In this document: positions 25,517-35,287 of the stretch, one piece after another | Layout of the letters: each line of letters opens with the position of its first letter | Numbering within the stretch: position 1 is the stretch's first letter | Assembly: GCA_004293815.1 (NCBI GenBank) | Contig: RDZD01000013.1 | Location: forward strand, 60,422-124,421 | DNA: 64,000 nucleotides | Reading direction: 5' to 3' | DNA from: Cytophagales bacterium | GTDB lineage: Bacteria; Bacteroidota; Bacteroidia; Cytophagales; Bernardetiaceae | Made by a program: the position numbers and the translations under genes | The notes under the pieces: model-generated | The model's input: only the letters and a program-made list of their open reading frames with translations | The model's database searches: none | Told to the model about the DNA's origin: nothing

Positions 25517-26482
25517 TTATAACATCCTTTTAATGATTTCAGCTGTGCTGATGCCTTCTGCTTCTGCACGGAAGTTGCGCACAATGCGATGGCGTAGAAC
25601 GGGTACGGCCACAGCCTTTACGTCTTCAATATCAGGGGCGTATTTGCTGTTAATAAGCGCGTTGCACTTTGCACCCAGAACCAAATACTGAGAGGCACGA
25701 GGGCCAGCCCCCCACTCTAGAAACTCTTTAGCTTCTTTGGCGGCGCGTCCCTGCGCAGGACGGGTTTTGTGTACTAAAGATACTGCATACTCAATAACGT
25801 TGTCCGCCACTGGCACGCTGCGTACTAAGGACTGAAAGCGCAAAATTTCTTCCGCCGTAACTACTTGATTGACTTTTACTTTTTGATCAGAAGTTGTACT
25901 CTTTACCACGCTGATTTCTTCCTCATAGCTTGGATAATCTAGCTGTATGTTGAACATAAAGCGGTCTAACTGAGCTTCAGGGAGAGGGTAAGTACCTTCT
26001 TGCTCAATAGGGTTTTGCGTAGCTAATACAAAAAATGGGCGATCCAGCTTGAATTGTTGTCCTGCAATACTCACCGAGTATTCCTGCATAGATTCCAAAA
26101 GAGCGGCTTGTGTCTTTGGCGGAGTACGGTTTATTTCGTCAGCCAATATGATATTGGCAAAAATAGGTCCTTTGATAAACTTGAAATTGCGCTCTTTATC
26201 TAAGGTTTCTGCGCCCAGAATATCAGAAGGCATCAAGTCTGGTGTAAATTGAATACGGCTAAATGACAAGTTGAGGGCATCTGCCAAAGTGCGTATTAGA
26301 AGCGTTTTGGCCAAGCCTGGTACGCCCACTAGAAGACAGTGGCCTTGACAAAAAATACTTGTTAGAAGTAACTGAACTGTTTCGTCTTGCCCCACAATGG
26401 CTTTTCCTATTTCAGAACGAAGCTTTTTAAAGGTATGAGCAAGCGCGTCTGCGGCTTGTAGATCATTTTGGTATTCTGGCAT
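25517..26482 (-). CDS. MoxR-family AAA+ ATPase
   Basis: 321 residues, the full length of the family. Walker A is GVPGLAKTLLIRTLA (near residues 55-69) and Walker B LADEINRTPPKTQAALLESMQE; the sensor region FVLATQNPIEQEGTYPLPEAQLDRF is highly conserved. The C-terminal lid domain contains GAGPRASQYL. MoxR ATPases act as chaperones, usually with VWA-domain partners encoded beside them; none is seen in this window. First gene of a probable operon with DUF3098 and radA. Confidence 0.93.
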   Translation of the reverse strand: MPEYQNDLQAADALAHTFKKLRSEIGKAIVGQDETVQLLLTSIFCQGHCLLVGVPGLAKTLLIRTLADALNLSFSRIQFTPDLMPSDILGAETLDKERNFKFIKGPIFANIILADEINRTPPKTQAALLESMQEYSVSIAGQQFKLDRPFFVLATQNPIEQEGTYPLPEAQLDRFMFNIQLDYPSYEEEISVVKSTTSDQKVKVNQVVTAEEILRFQSLVRSVPVADNVIEYAVSLVHKTRPAQGRAAKEAKEFLEWGAGPRASQYLVLGAKCNALINSKYAPDIEDVKAVAVPVLRHRIVRNFRAEAEGISTAEIIKRML

Positions 26483-26840
26483 GCTCTATTGAAGTTATTG
26501 GGCAGTATTTTTAGGATTTATTGTGTAGTAGGAATATGCAATTACAGGACGTTGAGGCGCAAACTTTGTTTAAAAGCCTTGTTTACAAACTTTCAAAGCT
26601 ACAAATATAGTAGCATTGGCGGTTATTTACGTGTAGATTCCTAAAAATCTTTTTAAAATTTTGTTGTGGCAACTTCAATAACTCAGCAGTTGTATCGGCA
26701 CTAATAGGATGAAGATACAAATAAGAAGTATTCTAACATTAAGGCTACTTCTGCAAAAACACAACGGAATCTAAGGTCAAAATAAACAGTTTTTAACTCA
26801 CACGTCAGGCGCAATGATCTACCCCTACTAAAACAGCTTA
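26483..26840. other. 358-bp intergenic region upstream of moxR
   Basis: It holds a minus-strand -7 box, TATATTTG at 26602-26609, about 120 bp before the moxR start. I see no hairpin with a T run and no credible small gene. The other side is the 3' end of the CPBP protease gene. Confidence 0.5.
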
Positions 26841-27758
26841 TTAATGATGAGCTTCTGACCAATGTTTTTTTAGCCAAAATCCAATCAACAAAGCCAAGAC
26901 CATACTACTAAGTCCCATGTACCAAGTCATGCTCTCCATGGACTTGTTTATATTTTCTTGTGTTAGACCACCCTCAAAACTATAGGCTAGTAACACAACA
27001 GACGCATTATTAGCCAAGTGGGCAAGTATGGGAACTAAAATATTACCACTCCAAACATAAAGATATCCAAAAAAAGCTCCAAGAAAAAGGCGTGGCAAAA
27101 AGCCGTAAAACTGCAAGTGCATGGCACTAAACACAAAAGCTGCAAGCCAAATAGCGATGTGGTGATTTTTGATAATTACTTGCAATTTGCCTTGTATCAG
27201 ACCCCTGAAAATCATCTCCTCACCAATAGCAGGCAGAACCGCCAAGACTAACAAAGCCAAAAATAGTCCCGCGAGATTGTCTATTTTAAGCATCATTTCG
27301 CTAAGGCGAGCTGCTTCCTCCTCCATTTGCGTAAGGCTGCGCTCTAAATCTGCCCAAGACTCAGGAAAAGTCATGCTTTTGTTTAACTCGCCGCTCCAGC
27401 CCACAAAAGGCAGGGCTACCAAAATCAAAAGTATTATGGCTCCAGTACTAATCAGACTTAGAGGTTGGTTGAATCTGATGCCACTAGTGCCCTCGCCAGT
27501 GTCCATAAACTTCCAGAAAAAAAAAGAGGGCAGAATAAAAGCTGTTAAATGAGAAATTCCCAAAGCCAGTGTTAGATGCGTTTTGTATTCAGGAAAGCGC
27601 GTAGGCATTGCAATTAGAGCCTCTGCTTGTTCTGTGCCTAGGGTTGTGGTTAGGAAAAACAACATAAAGGCTTGTCCTAATAAAAGGCTTGTTAGCAAAA
27701 ACAAAATAAGCCAGACCAAACCTTTTGCGGCTTTTTGAGAATCTAAGGCTGTACTCAT
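26841..27758 (-). CDS. CPBP-family intramembrane metalloprotease
   Basis: 305 residues from the ATG of MSTALDSQKAAKG; an open frame upstream runs into the tRNA terminator and starts with TTG, so it is rejected. About eight hydrophobic helices are visible. The Rce1/CAAX-like motifs are intact: GEEMIFRGLIQGKL (EExxxR), HLQFYGFLPRLFLGAFFGYLY and ILAHLANNA. Such proteins are membrane proteases or immunity-type factors; the substrate is not predictable. It lies downstream of the initiator tRNA on the same strand, separated by a terminator. Confidence 0.88.
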   Translation of the reverse strand: MSTALDSQKAAKGLVWLILFLLTSLLLGQAFMLFFLTTTLGTEQAEALIAMPTRFPEYKTHLTLALGISHLTAFILPSFFFWKFMDTGEGTSGIRFNQPLSLISTGAIILLILVALPFVGWSGELNKSMTFPESWADLERSLTQMEEEAARLSEMMLKIDNLAGLFLALLVLAVLPAIGEEMIFRGLIQGKLQVIIKNHHIAIWLAAFVFSAMHLQFYGFLPRLFLGAFFGYLYVWSGNILVPILAHLANNASVVLLAYSFEGGLTQENINKSMESMTWYMGLSSMVLALLIGFWLKKHWSEAHH

Positions 27759-27775
27759 TGGCGAAAATAAAAATA

Positions 27776-27803
27776 AAAGGCTTGTCGGGTGAGACAAGCC
27801 TTT
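27776..27803 (-). terminator. rho-independent terminator after the initiator tRNA
   Basis: An 11-bp stem (AAAGGCTTGTC and complement) with a 6-nt loop. On the minus strand it is followed by a T-rich tail, TTTTATTTTTATTTT-like, eight bases after the tRNA 3' end. Confidence 0.8.
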
Positions 27804-27810
27804 CAGTGAG

Positions 27811-27883
<73 letters not shown>

Positions 27884-27902
27884 GTGTCGTTTAATTGCGA
27901 TG

Positions 27903-27932
27903 CAAAGGTATGAAGATAATTTTAGCTTCCAA
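27903..27932 (-). promoter_or_regulatory. promoter of the initiator tRNA gene
   Basis: On the minus strand: TTG, 19 nt, TACCTTTG. Both elements and the spacing fit the Bacteroidota consensus exactly. The predicted start is about 13 bp before the mature 5' end. Confidence 0.75.
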
Positions 27933-27971
27933 ATTATTACTCACTTATTTTCAGAATACTTTCACAAAAAA

Positions 27972-27998
27972 AAGCCCCGCATTTTTTTTGCGGGGCTT
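27972..27998 (-). terminator. rho-independent terminator after the porE-like gene
   Basis: A 10-bp GC-rich stem (AAGCCCCGCA with its complement) and a 7-nt loop. On the minus strand it runs into eight Ts. It starts 8 bp after the stop codon of the OmpA-family gene. Confidence 0.88.
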
Positions 27999-28005
27999 GA
28001 AAGCT

Positions 28006-30000
28006 TTATTTAGTGCTGACCACCTTGGGTTTATACTCTGACTTTTTAAACACCTTTACGGTAGTACGCCTGTTCTCTTGGTGCTGTGGTTCGGTTTTGG
28101 CTTTTTTGACTTTCAGCTCATACTCGCCATAGCCTTTGGCTGCAATGTTTGTACTGCTCACACCTTTTTGCAAAAGATAGTCCACAGCAGACTTGGCACG
28201 TCCGTCGGCCAGTCTTTCATTGTACTTGGCTGAACCCCGTTCGTCTGTGTGTGAGCCAAGCTCGATAACTACGTCAGGATAAACCGCCAAAAACTCATTC
28301 AAAAACCCTACGAATTGATCAAGAAGCTTTTTGGAATCTTCTGTCAAGCGGGTCTTGTCGAACTCATACAAAATTTCGATTTCTGGCGGAAGCTTGTCGT
28401 TTGTGGGTTTCAAGAAGTTCATGGTGAGTGTGAGATCTGTATCAAACACGATGGTGTTATATTTCTTAGGGAGTGTGCGCACATCAACCGCTTTGCCAAT
28501 GGTAGAAAAGCTTTCGGTTTTAGGTAAATAACCATCTTTTTCGGCTTCTATGCTATAAACCATCTTCATGTTGAGAGCAGTGTCGAACTTGAACTTGCCA
28601 GCATCATTGGAGGTGGCGGTGGCGAGTAGATTTTTGTTGCTGTCTTTAAATCTCAGAGTGGTGTTTGAGAGCACTTTGCGGGTTTTGTCTTCAAAAGTAT
28701 TGAAGTACGTGATACCCTGTAAGTAGTAATCTACAAACTTGAAGTTTACAGAGTCATTGATGAAGTAATAAATGTCATCGTCGCCAAGAGCGGGTGCATC
28801 ACTGCGGTTAGAGGTAAAGTAGCCTACTGAGTCATTTTTGTAAAGAATACCAAAGTCATCTGCTGGTGAGTTGATGGGTGTGCCAACGTTTCTGACTTTA
28901 TTTTTTTCTTGCACAAAAATATCTAAGCCACCTAGCCCATGGTGTCCGTCTGAGGCAAAAAAGAACTTTCCGTTCGGTGCAAGGTAAGGAAACATCTCAT
29001 TGGCTGGCGTGTTGATGGCCTTATCAAGTGGTGAAGGTGGCCCGAAAGTACCGTCAGGGTTTACTTTAGCTGAGAATATATCCAAATCACCGTCGCGATT
29101 TGAAGCAAAAAAGAGAGTTTTACCGTCTGGAGAAAACGAGGGGCAGCCGTCCCATTTGTCAGAATTCAGTGCCTCAAGTGGCTTAGCTTCAGTCCAAGCT
29201 GTACCGTCAAAAGTGGAAACGTATAAACTGACTTCTTGGTCTGATTCTTTCTTTCCGTTTCCGCTACGCGCGAAAATCATACTTTTTCCATCTGGTGAAA
29301 ACGTCGCTGAAGCCTCGTGCGCACCATCTGTATTGACAGTCAAGCCAGCCGCTGTTATATCTGCAAAGGTTTTATCATTGCTAAAGTTAGCATAATAAAC
29401 GTCATGGAAGCCTTTTCCTGTCCCTTCATACACTTTCTCCATGCGGCGTGCACTCGTAAAGGCCAACTGTCCGTTTATCAACGCAGAAGAAAAATCTGAG
29501 GCATTGGTGTTGATGTTGCCACAGTGTTCAATGCGCGTATGTGTAGTCATTTTTTTAATTTCTTCTGCCTTTTGAAGCGATTCTATTTCAGCCTTGGCCA
29601 AATCTTGCAAACGCGGCTTGGTGCCCGTATTGACATATTCCTGAAACTGTTCTGTGGCCTCACTATATTTAGCGTTGGCTGCCAGCGCGTAACCATAATA
29701 AAACTTGAGCTTATCTTGGTTTTCAGCGGCCAAAGGCTCAGCGGTTTTGTTGGTAAGAGCAGCTGCATAAAAAGGCTCTGCTAAAGCAGGTCGGTTAGAC
29801 AGACGATAACATTCTGCCAGTTTGAAGTTGATATTTTTGGCCAACTTAGGGTTTTTGGCAAGAGCTTCTTTATAAAGCGGAATAGCTGCATCATAAGCAG
29901 CCGCCTGAAACTTCATTTCTGCTTTGTCATACACGGCTACACAGCCCGTGAGATAAAAGCACATCAAGGCCAGAAGGCCGTATACGAGTTGTTTATTCAT
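28006..30000 (-). CDS. PorE-like lipoprotein: TPR, PD40 propeller, carboxypeptidase-like fold and OmpA domain
   Basis: 664 residues. A lipoprotein signal ends at the lipobox LTGC (Cys20). TPR helices follow (about 25-150), then a WD40-like PD40 propeller with repeated FSPDG(K) units (ATFSPDGKSMIFARS, PSFSPDGKTLFFASNRDGD, YLAPNGKFFFASD). A carboxypeptidase regulatory-like domain (about 440-530) and an OmpA domain with ELGSHTDERGSAKYNERLADGRA, the peptidoglycan-binding motif, complete the chain. Length (P. gingivalis PorE is about 670 residues) and domain order match PorE, which anchors the type IX machinery to peptidoglycan. Related paralogues with this order are common in Bacteroidota, so PorE itself is probable, not proven. 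Confidence 0.78.
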   Translation of the reverse strand: MNKQLVYGLLALMCFYLTGCVAVYDKAEMKFQAAAYDAAIPLYKEALAKNPKLAKNINFKLAECYRLSNRPALAEPFYAAALTNKTAEPLAAENQDKLKFYYGYALAANAKYSEATEQFQEYVNTGTKPRLQDLAKAEIESLQKAEEIKKMTTHTRIEHCGNINTNASDFSSALINGQLAFTSARRMEKVYEGTGKGFHDVYYANFSNDKTFADITAAGLTVNTDGAHEASATFSPDGKSMIFARSGNGKKESDQEVSLYVSTFDGTAWTEAKPLEALNSDKWDGCPSFSPDGKTLFFASNRDGDLDIFSAKVNPDGTFGPPSPLDKAINTPANEMFPYLAPNGKFFFASDGHHGLGGLDIFVQEKNKVRNVGTPINSPADDFGILYKNDSVGYFTSNRSDAPALGDDDIYYFINDSVNFKFVDYYLQGITYFNTFEDKTRKVLSNTTLRFKDSNKNLLATATSNDAGKFKFDTALNMKMVYSIEAEKDGYLPKTESFSTIGKAVDVRTLPKKYNTIVFDTDLTLTMNFLKPTNDKLPPEIEILYEFDKTRLTEDSKKLLDQFVGFLNEFLAVYPDVVIELGSHTDERGSAKYNERLADGRAKSAVDYLLQKGVSSTNIAAKGYGEYELKVKKAKTEPQHQENRRTTVKVFKKSEYKPKVVSTK

Positions 30001-30175
30001 GGCATAAATCGTTTAATCGTGCTACTTTATAACGAAACTTTTTAGAAAGACGTGCTTAAAGCTTCAATATTCGCCTTGCAAATTTGTATAAAACTTTGCT
30101 AAGAAGCTAAAAAAACTCAAAAATAAAGCAAGAATTATCATGAATATCAACATAGACTATCAAAGTACAAAATAT

Positions 30176-30224
30176 TAACAGCCCTTTTGTTCAAACCTAT
30201 TGGGTCGTGAGCAAAGGGCTGTTA
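30176..30224 (-). terminator. hairpin downstream of the porU-family gene
   Basis: Twelve paired bases (TAACAGCCCTTT with its complement) enclose a 25-nt loop and are followed on the minus strand by a short T-rich stretch. It is weaker than the other terminators in the window. Confidence 0.45.
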
Positions 30225-30250
30225 GTTCATTTACATGGCTAACTGTTTAA

Positions 30251-33200
30251 CTAGCGCATGAGATAGAGCTTTCCTATATTGTGCTTAAACAAACCATCTT
30301 GAGCGGTTTCAAATCGTTCATAATTACGTTGGCTGTCGCTGATAAACACTTTATAGAGATACACCCCATTGGCTAGTTGGTCGCCGTACTCATCTTTGCC
30401 GTCCCAAGCAAAGTCCGTGATGTTGTTACCTATTCTCAAAGGCCCCAGTTCATCTTGTGTAATGGTGCGCACCACCTTGCCCGAAACCGTCATGATTTGA
30501 ATTTTGAGCTGTTCGGGGACTTCTTGTCCTGTCAGAGTAAACACAAAGCGTGTGCTCGTGGAGAATGGGTTTGGATATGGGTAAAACTGGCTGATAGCTG
30601 TTCGGTTAATAACCTTAAAACGAACACGATAAGGTTCTATCCCTGCCGTATTACCGCTCAGGTCTTGGGCTTCAATACGGAGCGTATAATCACCATCAGG
30701 TAAGGGGTTGGCGGGCGTGTATTCGATTCTGAAGTTATTGTCAGGCGAAGCTGTCCAGCTCATGCCAGCCTCCGAAAAATCAATACGCCGCGCCGTACAG
30801 GTGTCACAACTGCTTAGGAAGAGATCTAAATTGAGCGTATCCTGCCTGATTTGAGTTTTATTTTCGTCCTTGAGCGAAATGCTGATAAGCGGCGCAGGCG
30901 CAACAATATCTCCATCAAGTATCATCTTACCATCAAAAGCCACGTCTAAAACAGGATTGATATCGTCAGGTTTGACACTGAAACGCGCTTGCAAAATATT
31001 ATTGTCGTAAAGCTGTTCGGCTTGTAAGCGCGGATTTACAAATACAGTCGTGAAGTTTTTGCCTTTATAAGCATTGCTAGGAATTCTGAGCGCAAATTGC
31101 GTAAACTCACCTCGTTTAGGGGCTGTAATGTCTGTATCAAAGGTTTCGGTACTACCTCGCACGTCATTGGTTATTTTGTATTGAACGCGGAGTGGATCTT
31201 TGAAATCATTGCCCGAAATGTTGTAGAAGACAAAACCCAACCCTAGAGTATCCCCTTCAATAACTTCCAAGTCAGTTCTTTCGCGATAAACTAAAGTATC
31301 GTAGAGCAAAATACCCTCAGGAACTTCTTGGTAAATAACTTGCCAGCGTCTGAGCTGAAAAGGAGTGCCGTTCAAGCTGTCCTTGATGGTGGTACGTAAC
31401 TTGATATTGGGATAAATTTCTGGATTAATGCTGCGAAGTGCTGTAGCGTCTGGTCTGATGTTGGTAAGCAAAACTTCCTCGCCCCCGCCAGTATTCACAC
31501 CAATGACATCAAGCTGCCAAGATTCTTTTTTGTCTTCGGGCAAGCCTCGTATGTCTCTAAAAAGCGTTTCCCAGCGTTCTGCTGGGCCTATAGGAACTGA
31601 GGTGATAGAGCCTTCACGTACAGCAAACTCTAAGTTCAGATTAAGCGATACCTCACCACTTTCTACGGTGGGAGCAAAGTTCATTAAAGCAGAACCCGGT
31701 GCACCACCTTTTCTACCCACAATAATGAAGGGACGAAACGGAATCGCGTTGGCCGCATAAGCCGCCACATCCACGCCAATTTGAGCCAGTTCGGCTATTG
31801 GATAGCCCGTTTGTGGATCAGCAAATCTACCGTTCATCAATACAACATAATCGCCTGATTCCAATCGGCTAATGTATTCTTTGAGTGCGTCTTCACGTGG
31901 GTTGGTGGGTAGCAGGTTTGAGGCCAAAAGGTTTGCACCACAAGCCTGTATAGCATAAGGGTTGTACAAACGCCCTGTTCTGCCACTGAATGTAAGCGCG
32001 TAGAGCCAGCGCACATCGCAGTCGCCGTTCACAACCACTTCACCATTCACTTTGATAGTAGGTACTACAGTCGGAAAAATTCCGTTCACATTTTTGATAT
32101 CCAGTACATAACGTACATTCTCAAACTCCCATTTGTTCAAATCGCGATTGGCCTTTAAGCCAAATATCTGGTCTTTTTTGAACTGTCCCAAATGCGCCTG
32201 AGACCAGCCTTCGGGGCTATCTTGAATATAAATGAACGAAGACTCTGACCAGCGTGGATCGTCCCCAATGCTTGGATTGGCATACCTTACACGCCAAAAA
32301 TAAACGGTGCTATCACGTGAGAGTGGCAGCTCGAGCGTCCACTGCGTGGTAACAAAACCCGTTACCAGCGTATCTTTTTTAAGAGGGCTGTTAAAAAAAT
32401 CGGTCGTATCTAACTCAAATATAAACTCTCGCGCCTCTCCAAATGGATTGGAGTTTTGTGCAATAAGCGTTTGTAGTTTTTTGCTCTGAATACTGAACTC
32501 TTTAGGCGCAATGGCAAAAACACCACCCTGTGTGAGTGAAAAATCATAGCGGGCAAGGTTGTTATTCTCGTTGCCTTCTTTGATGCTGTCCTCAAAGTCT
32601 ATGCGTATCTCAAAGCGGTTTAAGCCTGCCGCTTTTCGCTTCTCATCACTTGTCTGAGCAATAGAGAAAGTTACAGTGTCTCGGTTGGGTATGGCGTTGA
32701 AATATTGAGGAATATAGGTAACACTAGAACCATCTGGAAAGGTACGCTTAACCTGTATGCCCAATAAACGATTTCTGAAATCGGTAAGACCGTAGTTTGA
32801 TACATCAATATCCATTTCTATGCGGTCGGACTGCGAGCTGAGCGGAGTGACGGTGTTACTGCGCAAACTCACGCGAGAATCGTCTACATGATAGTCTGGC
32901 TTGTCTAAAAACGTTAGTCTTACCATGGGGTCACCTTGCAAAACAAACTGCTGTACGTTAGCAATATTGATTGTGTCGCTAGGAGAAAAAGCCAGCGTCC
33001 TTCTGTTCGTTTCTTGAACAATTTCGCCAATAGGCTTGCCCAAGAACTTGAGATCAGTAAAAGCGGTTTGTAGGAACGCTGCCGTGTAAGCATCTAGGGT
33101 AGAAGCAAATCCAATGTGGCTATGCGATAAGAAAGCAATAGCACCTCTGTCTTTGGCTGTCATCCAGTCTTCGGCAAAACCAAAGCCCGATGTAAAAATA

Positions 33201-35275
33201 TCACCAGCCCCGCAGCCATTTACAATCATCATAGGATACTTGCCTTTGTTCCTATAGCCATTTTCTGGGTCTGTTACATAGCCAATTTTGATGTCTGTGA
33301 GTTCAAATGAGGCATGACCAAAAAATGTGATAAGTGCTTGGCCGTTATTGAGCAGCTCATTAAAATTATCGAACTGATTCACATCGGTGGTTTTTTTGGA
33401 CAGAAGTGTGGTGTTAGCACCAAAATACTGCCCCTTGACAATGCGGTCATAGTTTTCTATGTGAGAGCGAAACTGCCTCAGCTCAAATTCTTTAAGTCCA
33501 CCGCTCAAAAACAAGATGTTTTTGCGCCAATTAGCGGTTAAATCTGTGGTTTCATGCTCTTTTACTTTGTTAAAATAATTGGCTACTTCTTCTGGTGTGC
33601 GAGCAGGCAAGCGTCCTATGGGGATAGAGGGGATATTTTTCTCTGGTTTGAGTCCCATGTTCGCAATGAGCTGATAGTCTGAAGACGGATAGCCAAAGGT
33701 GGGTACATGCACAGCATCAGGTGTGAGCAAGCTTGTTTGGTAAAAAGTGGAAGTCCCTTTGCCCACCAAAAAAACCCCTTTGGGTGCGCCGTTGTTGTTC
33801 CAGATAAAGTCTATGAACCTGCGTAGAGCAAGGGGATGCGGCTCACCATAAGAAAACAAGTTATAAAGATCTTGCACATTCATAACCACAGGCTTGTATC
33901 TACCGCCTATAGCACTTGCACGGTAATTGGCATAAGCCTGCACGGGGTCGCTGTACTCGCTGCTAGGCTTGCGCAGTTGAGCGTCTGTAATGATAATGTA
34001 GTCAAAAGTTTCGGGCAGAACTTTAGGAAACACCACTCGCTCAAGTTTACTGACACTTCTAGGTTCTGCATCTACAATCACTTTGCGGCTTTTGCGGGTG
34101 TTAGGTACCACCACACGCATGAGTGTACCGTCAAAAGAGGCTCCTATTTCTATAATCTGGTTATAATCTGTCACGTCCCACATGCGTGCGCCAGCTGGCA
34201 CAGCTTGTATGGGCAGATAGGACTTATTGGCAGAAGCTGTATCTAAATTAAAAACCTTGAAGCCTTCGTTTCGCATGTTCAAGGCTTGCGCATAAGTGTA
34301 TTTGATGTAATTGAGCGACACCGAGTTTCTCACAAAAGGGTTGTCTCGCCGCGGAAAGGCACAGAAGATATAGTTGCCATCGCCCACAGGAAACCCAGTA
34401 GTTGAATCTGCCTCAAAGTCAATTTTGGCAATACGGGTGTTCAAAAAGACCACCGAATCAGTGGCTGGCGACGTTACATCGGCTGGCACAAAACCATTCC
34501 AAAATAGCACAGGGTGTGAAGTTCTTCTTCTGCCCACCACCGATACTTCCAATTTGGCTTTAAGTTTGGGCAATCTTAGAGCATTTTTGATAGGCAAAGG
34601 ATATTGCTGCAAACCTCTTAAATCACTGATTTCATCACCTGTGTAGCCCTCGCCATGATCCCATGAGCTTAAACGCGCACCGCGTTGCTCTTCGGCAGGG
34701 TCTATAGGGTTATAGAGCGGTCCAAAAGCAAAAGCGTTAGCAGATGAAAAAAGTGCTTTTTCAAAATGATACGTTTCAAGCGGCGCAGCCGCGTAATTGG
34801 TATCTTTAAAAAAGGCAATGCGCTTGCCCAACTCGGCGGGCGTGTTGGAGTAAGTTAAAAAGTAATAGTTTGGGAACGAGTAGTTTGGACGATGATCTAC
34901 GTTCTGCTGCTCATCTGGAAATTCATATTGTTGGCGATCCAAAAATTTACCATCATTGGGCACACCATAAAACTCAATATAGTCTAAGGAGTCAAAGCTG
35001 CCATCTGCTTGCCCAACCACAGAAATGGCAATTTCTTGTCCACGCCAATACATTTGGTAGCGATTGGGGTTAATAACAGCATCTACAGGAAACCCTACTT
35101 GCGCCAATTCTGCATAGGTGATTCTATAAATCCCCTCTTCAGTGGCTTGCATTTTATAGTAACGTTTAGCATAATCTACCCAGCCATTTCCAAACCTATC
35201 TTGCGCTTGTGCAAGCTGTAAGCTCAGAAGCAGCAAGAGAAAACCAAAAACAAGTAAAACACTAGTCCTTTTCAT
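30251..35275 (-). CDS. PorU-family C25 cysteine peptidase (T9SS sortase), long form
   Basis: 1,674 residues, far longer than classical PorU of P. gingivalis (about 1,160), so it may be the PorU2 type found in Cytophagia. A signal peptide ends in LAQAQ. The gingipain-like C25 domain (about residues 420-800) has the catalytic pair at TFFGHASFELTD (His near 653) and MIVNGCGAGDIFTSG (Cys near 687). Then come Ig-like modules and, at the C-terminus, a FlgD/T9SS-like end (PYPNPFSTSTRFVFTL, WDGKDEYGDQLANGVYLYKVF). PorU removes the C-terminal signal of cargo and attaches A-LPS in P. gingivalis. It follows the porV-type gene by 12 bp, so the two form an operon. Confidence 0.87.
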   Translation of the reverse strand: MKRTSVLLVFGFLLLLLSLQLAQAQDRFGNGWVDYAKRYYKMQATEEGIYRITYAELAQVGFPVDAVINPNRYQMYWRGQEIAISVVGQADGSFDSLDYIEFYGVPNDGKFLDRQQYEFPDEQQNVDHRPNYSFPNYYFLTYSNTPAELGKRIAFFKDTNYAAAPLETYHFEKALFSSANAFAFGPLYNPIDPAEEQRGARLSSWDHGEGYTGDEISDLRGLQQYPLPIKNALRLPKLKAKLEVSVVGRRRTSHPVLFWNGFVPADVTSPATDSVVFLNTRIAKIDFEADSTTGFPVGDGNYIFCAFPRRDNPFVRNSVSLNYIKYTYAQALNMRNEGFKVFNLDTASANKSYLPIQAVPAGARMWDVTDYNQIIEIGASFDGTLMRVVVPNTRKSRKVIVDAEPRSVSKLERVVFPKVLPETFDYIIITDAQLRKPSSEYSDPVQAYANYRASAIGGRYKPVVMNVQDLYNLFSYGEPHPLALRRFIDFIWNNNGAPKGVFLVGKGTSTFYQTSLLTPDAVHVPTFGYPSSDYQLIANMGLKPEKNIPSIPIGRLPARTPEEVANYFNKVKEHETTDLTANWRKNILFLSGGLKEFELRQFRSHIENYDRIVKGQYFGANTTLLSKKTTDVNQFDNFNELLNNGQALITFFGHASFELTDIKIGYVTDPENGYRNKGKYPMMIVNGCGAGDIFTSGFGFAEDWMTAKDRGAIAFLSHSHIGFASTLDAYTAAFLQTAFTDLKFLGKPIGEIVQETNRRTLAFSPSDTINIANVQQFVLQGDPMVRLTFLDKPDYHVDDSRVSLRSNTVTPLSSQSDRIEMDIDVSNYGLTDFRNRLLGIQVKRTFPDGSSVTYIPQYFNAIPNRDTVTFSIAQTSDEKRKAAGLNRFEIRIDFEDSIKEGNENNNLARYDFSLTQGGVFAIAPKEFSIQSKKLQTLIAQNSNPFGEAREFIFELDTTDFFNSPLKKDTLVTGFVTTQWTLELPLSRDSTVYFWRVRYANPSIGDDPRWSESSFIYIQDSPEGWSQAHLGQFKKDQIFGLKANRDLNKWEFENVRYVLDIKNVNGIFPTVVPTIKVNGEVVVNGDCDVRWLYALTFSGRTGRLYNPYAIQACGANLLASNLLPTNPREDALKEYISRLESGDYVVLMNGRFADPQTGYPIAELAQIGVDVAAYAANAIPFRPFIIVGRKGGAPGSALMNFAPTVESGEVSLNLNLEFAVREGSITSVPIGPAERWETLFRDIRGLPEDKKESWQLDVIGVNTGGGEEVLLTNIRPDATALRSINPEIYPNIKLRTTIKDSLNGTPFQLRRWQVIYQEVPEGILLYDTLVYRERTDLEVIEGDTLGLGFVFYNISGNDFKDPLRVQYKITNDVRGSTETFDTDITAPKRGEFTQFALRIPSNAYKGKNFTTVFVNPRLQAEQLYDNNILQARFSVKPDDINPVLDVAFDGKMILDGDIVAPAPLISISLKDENKTQIRQDTLNLDLFLSSCDTCTARRIDFSEAGMSWTASPDNNFRIEYTPANPLPDGDYTLRIEAQDLSGNTAGIEPYRVRFKVINRTAISQFYPYPNPFSTSTRFVFTLTGQEVPEQLKIQIMTVSGKVVRTITQDELGPLRIGNNITDFAWDGKDEYGDQLANGVYLYKVFISDSQRNYERFETAQDGLFKHNIGKLYLMR

Positions 35276-35287
35276 AATCTTTGAATG

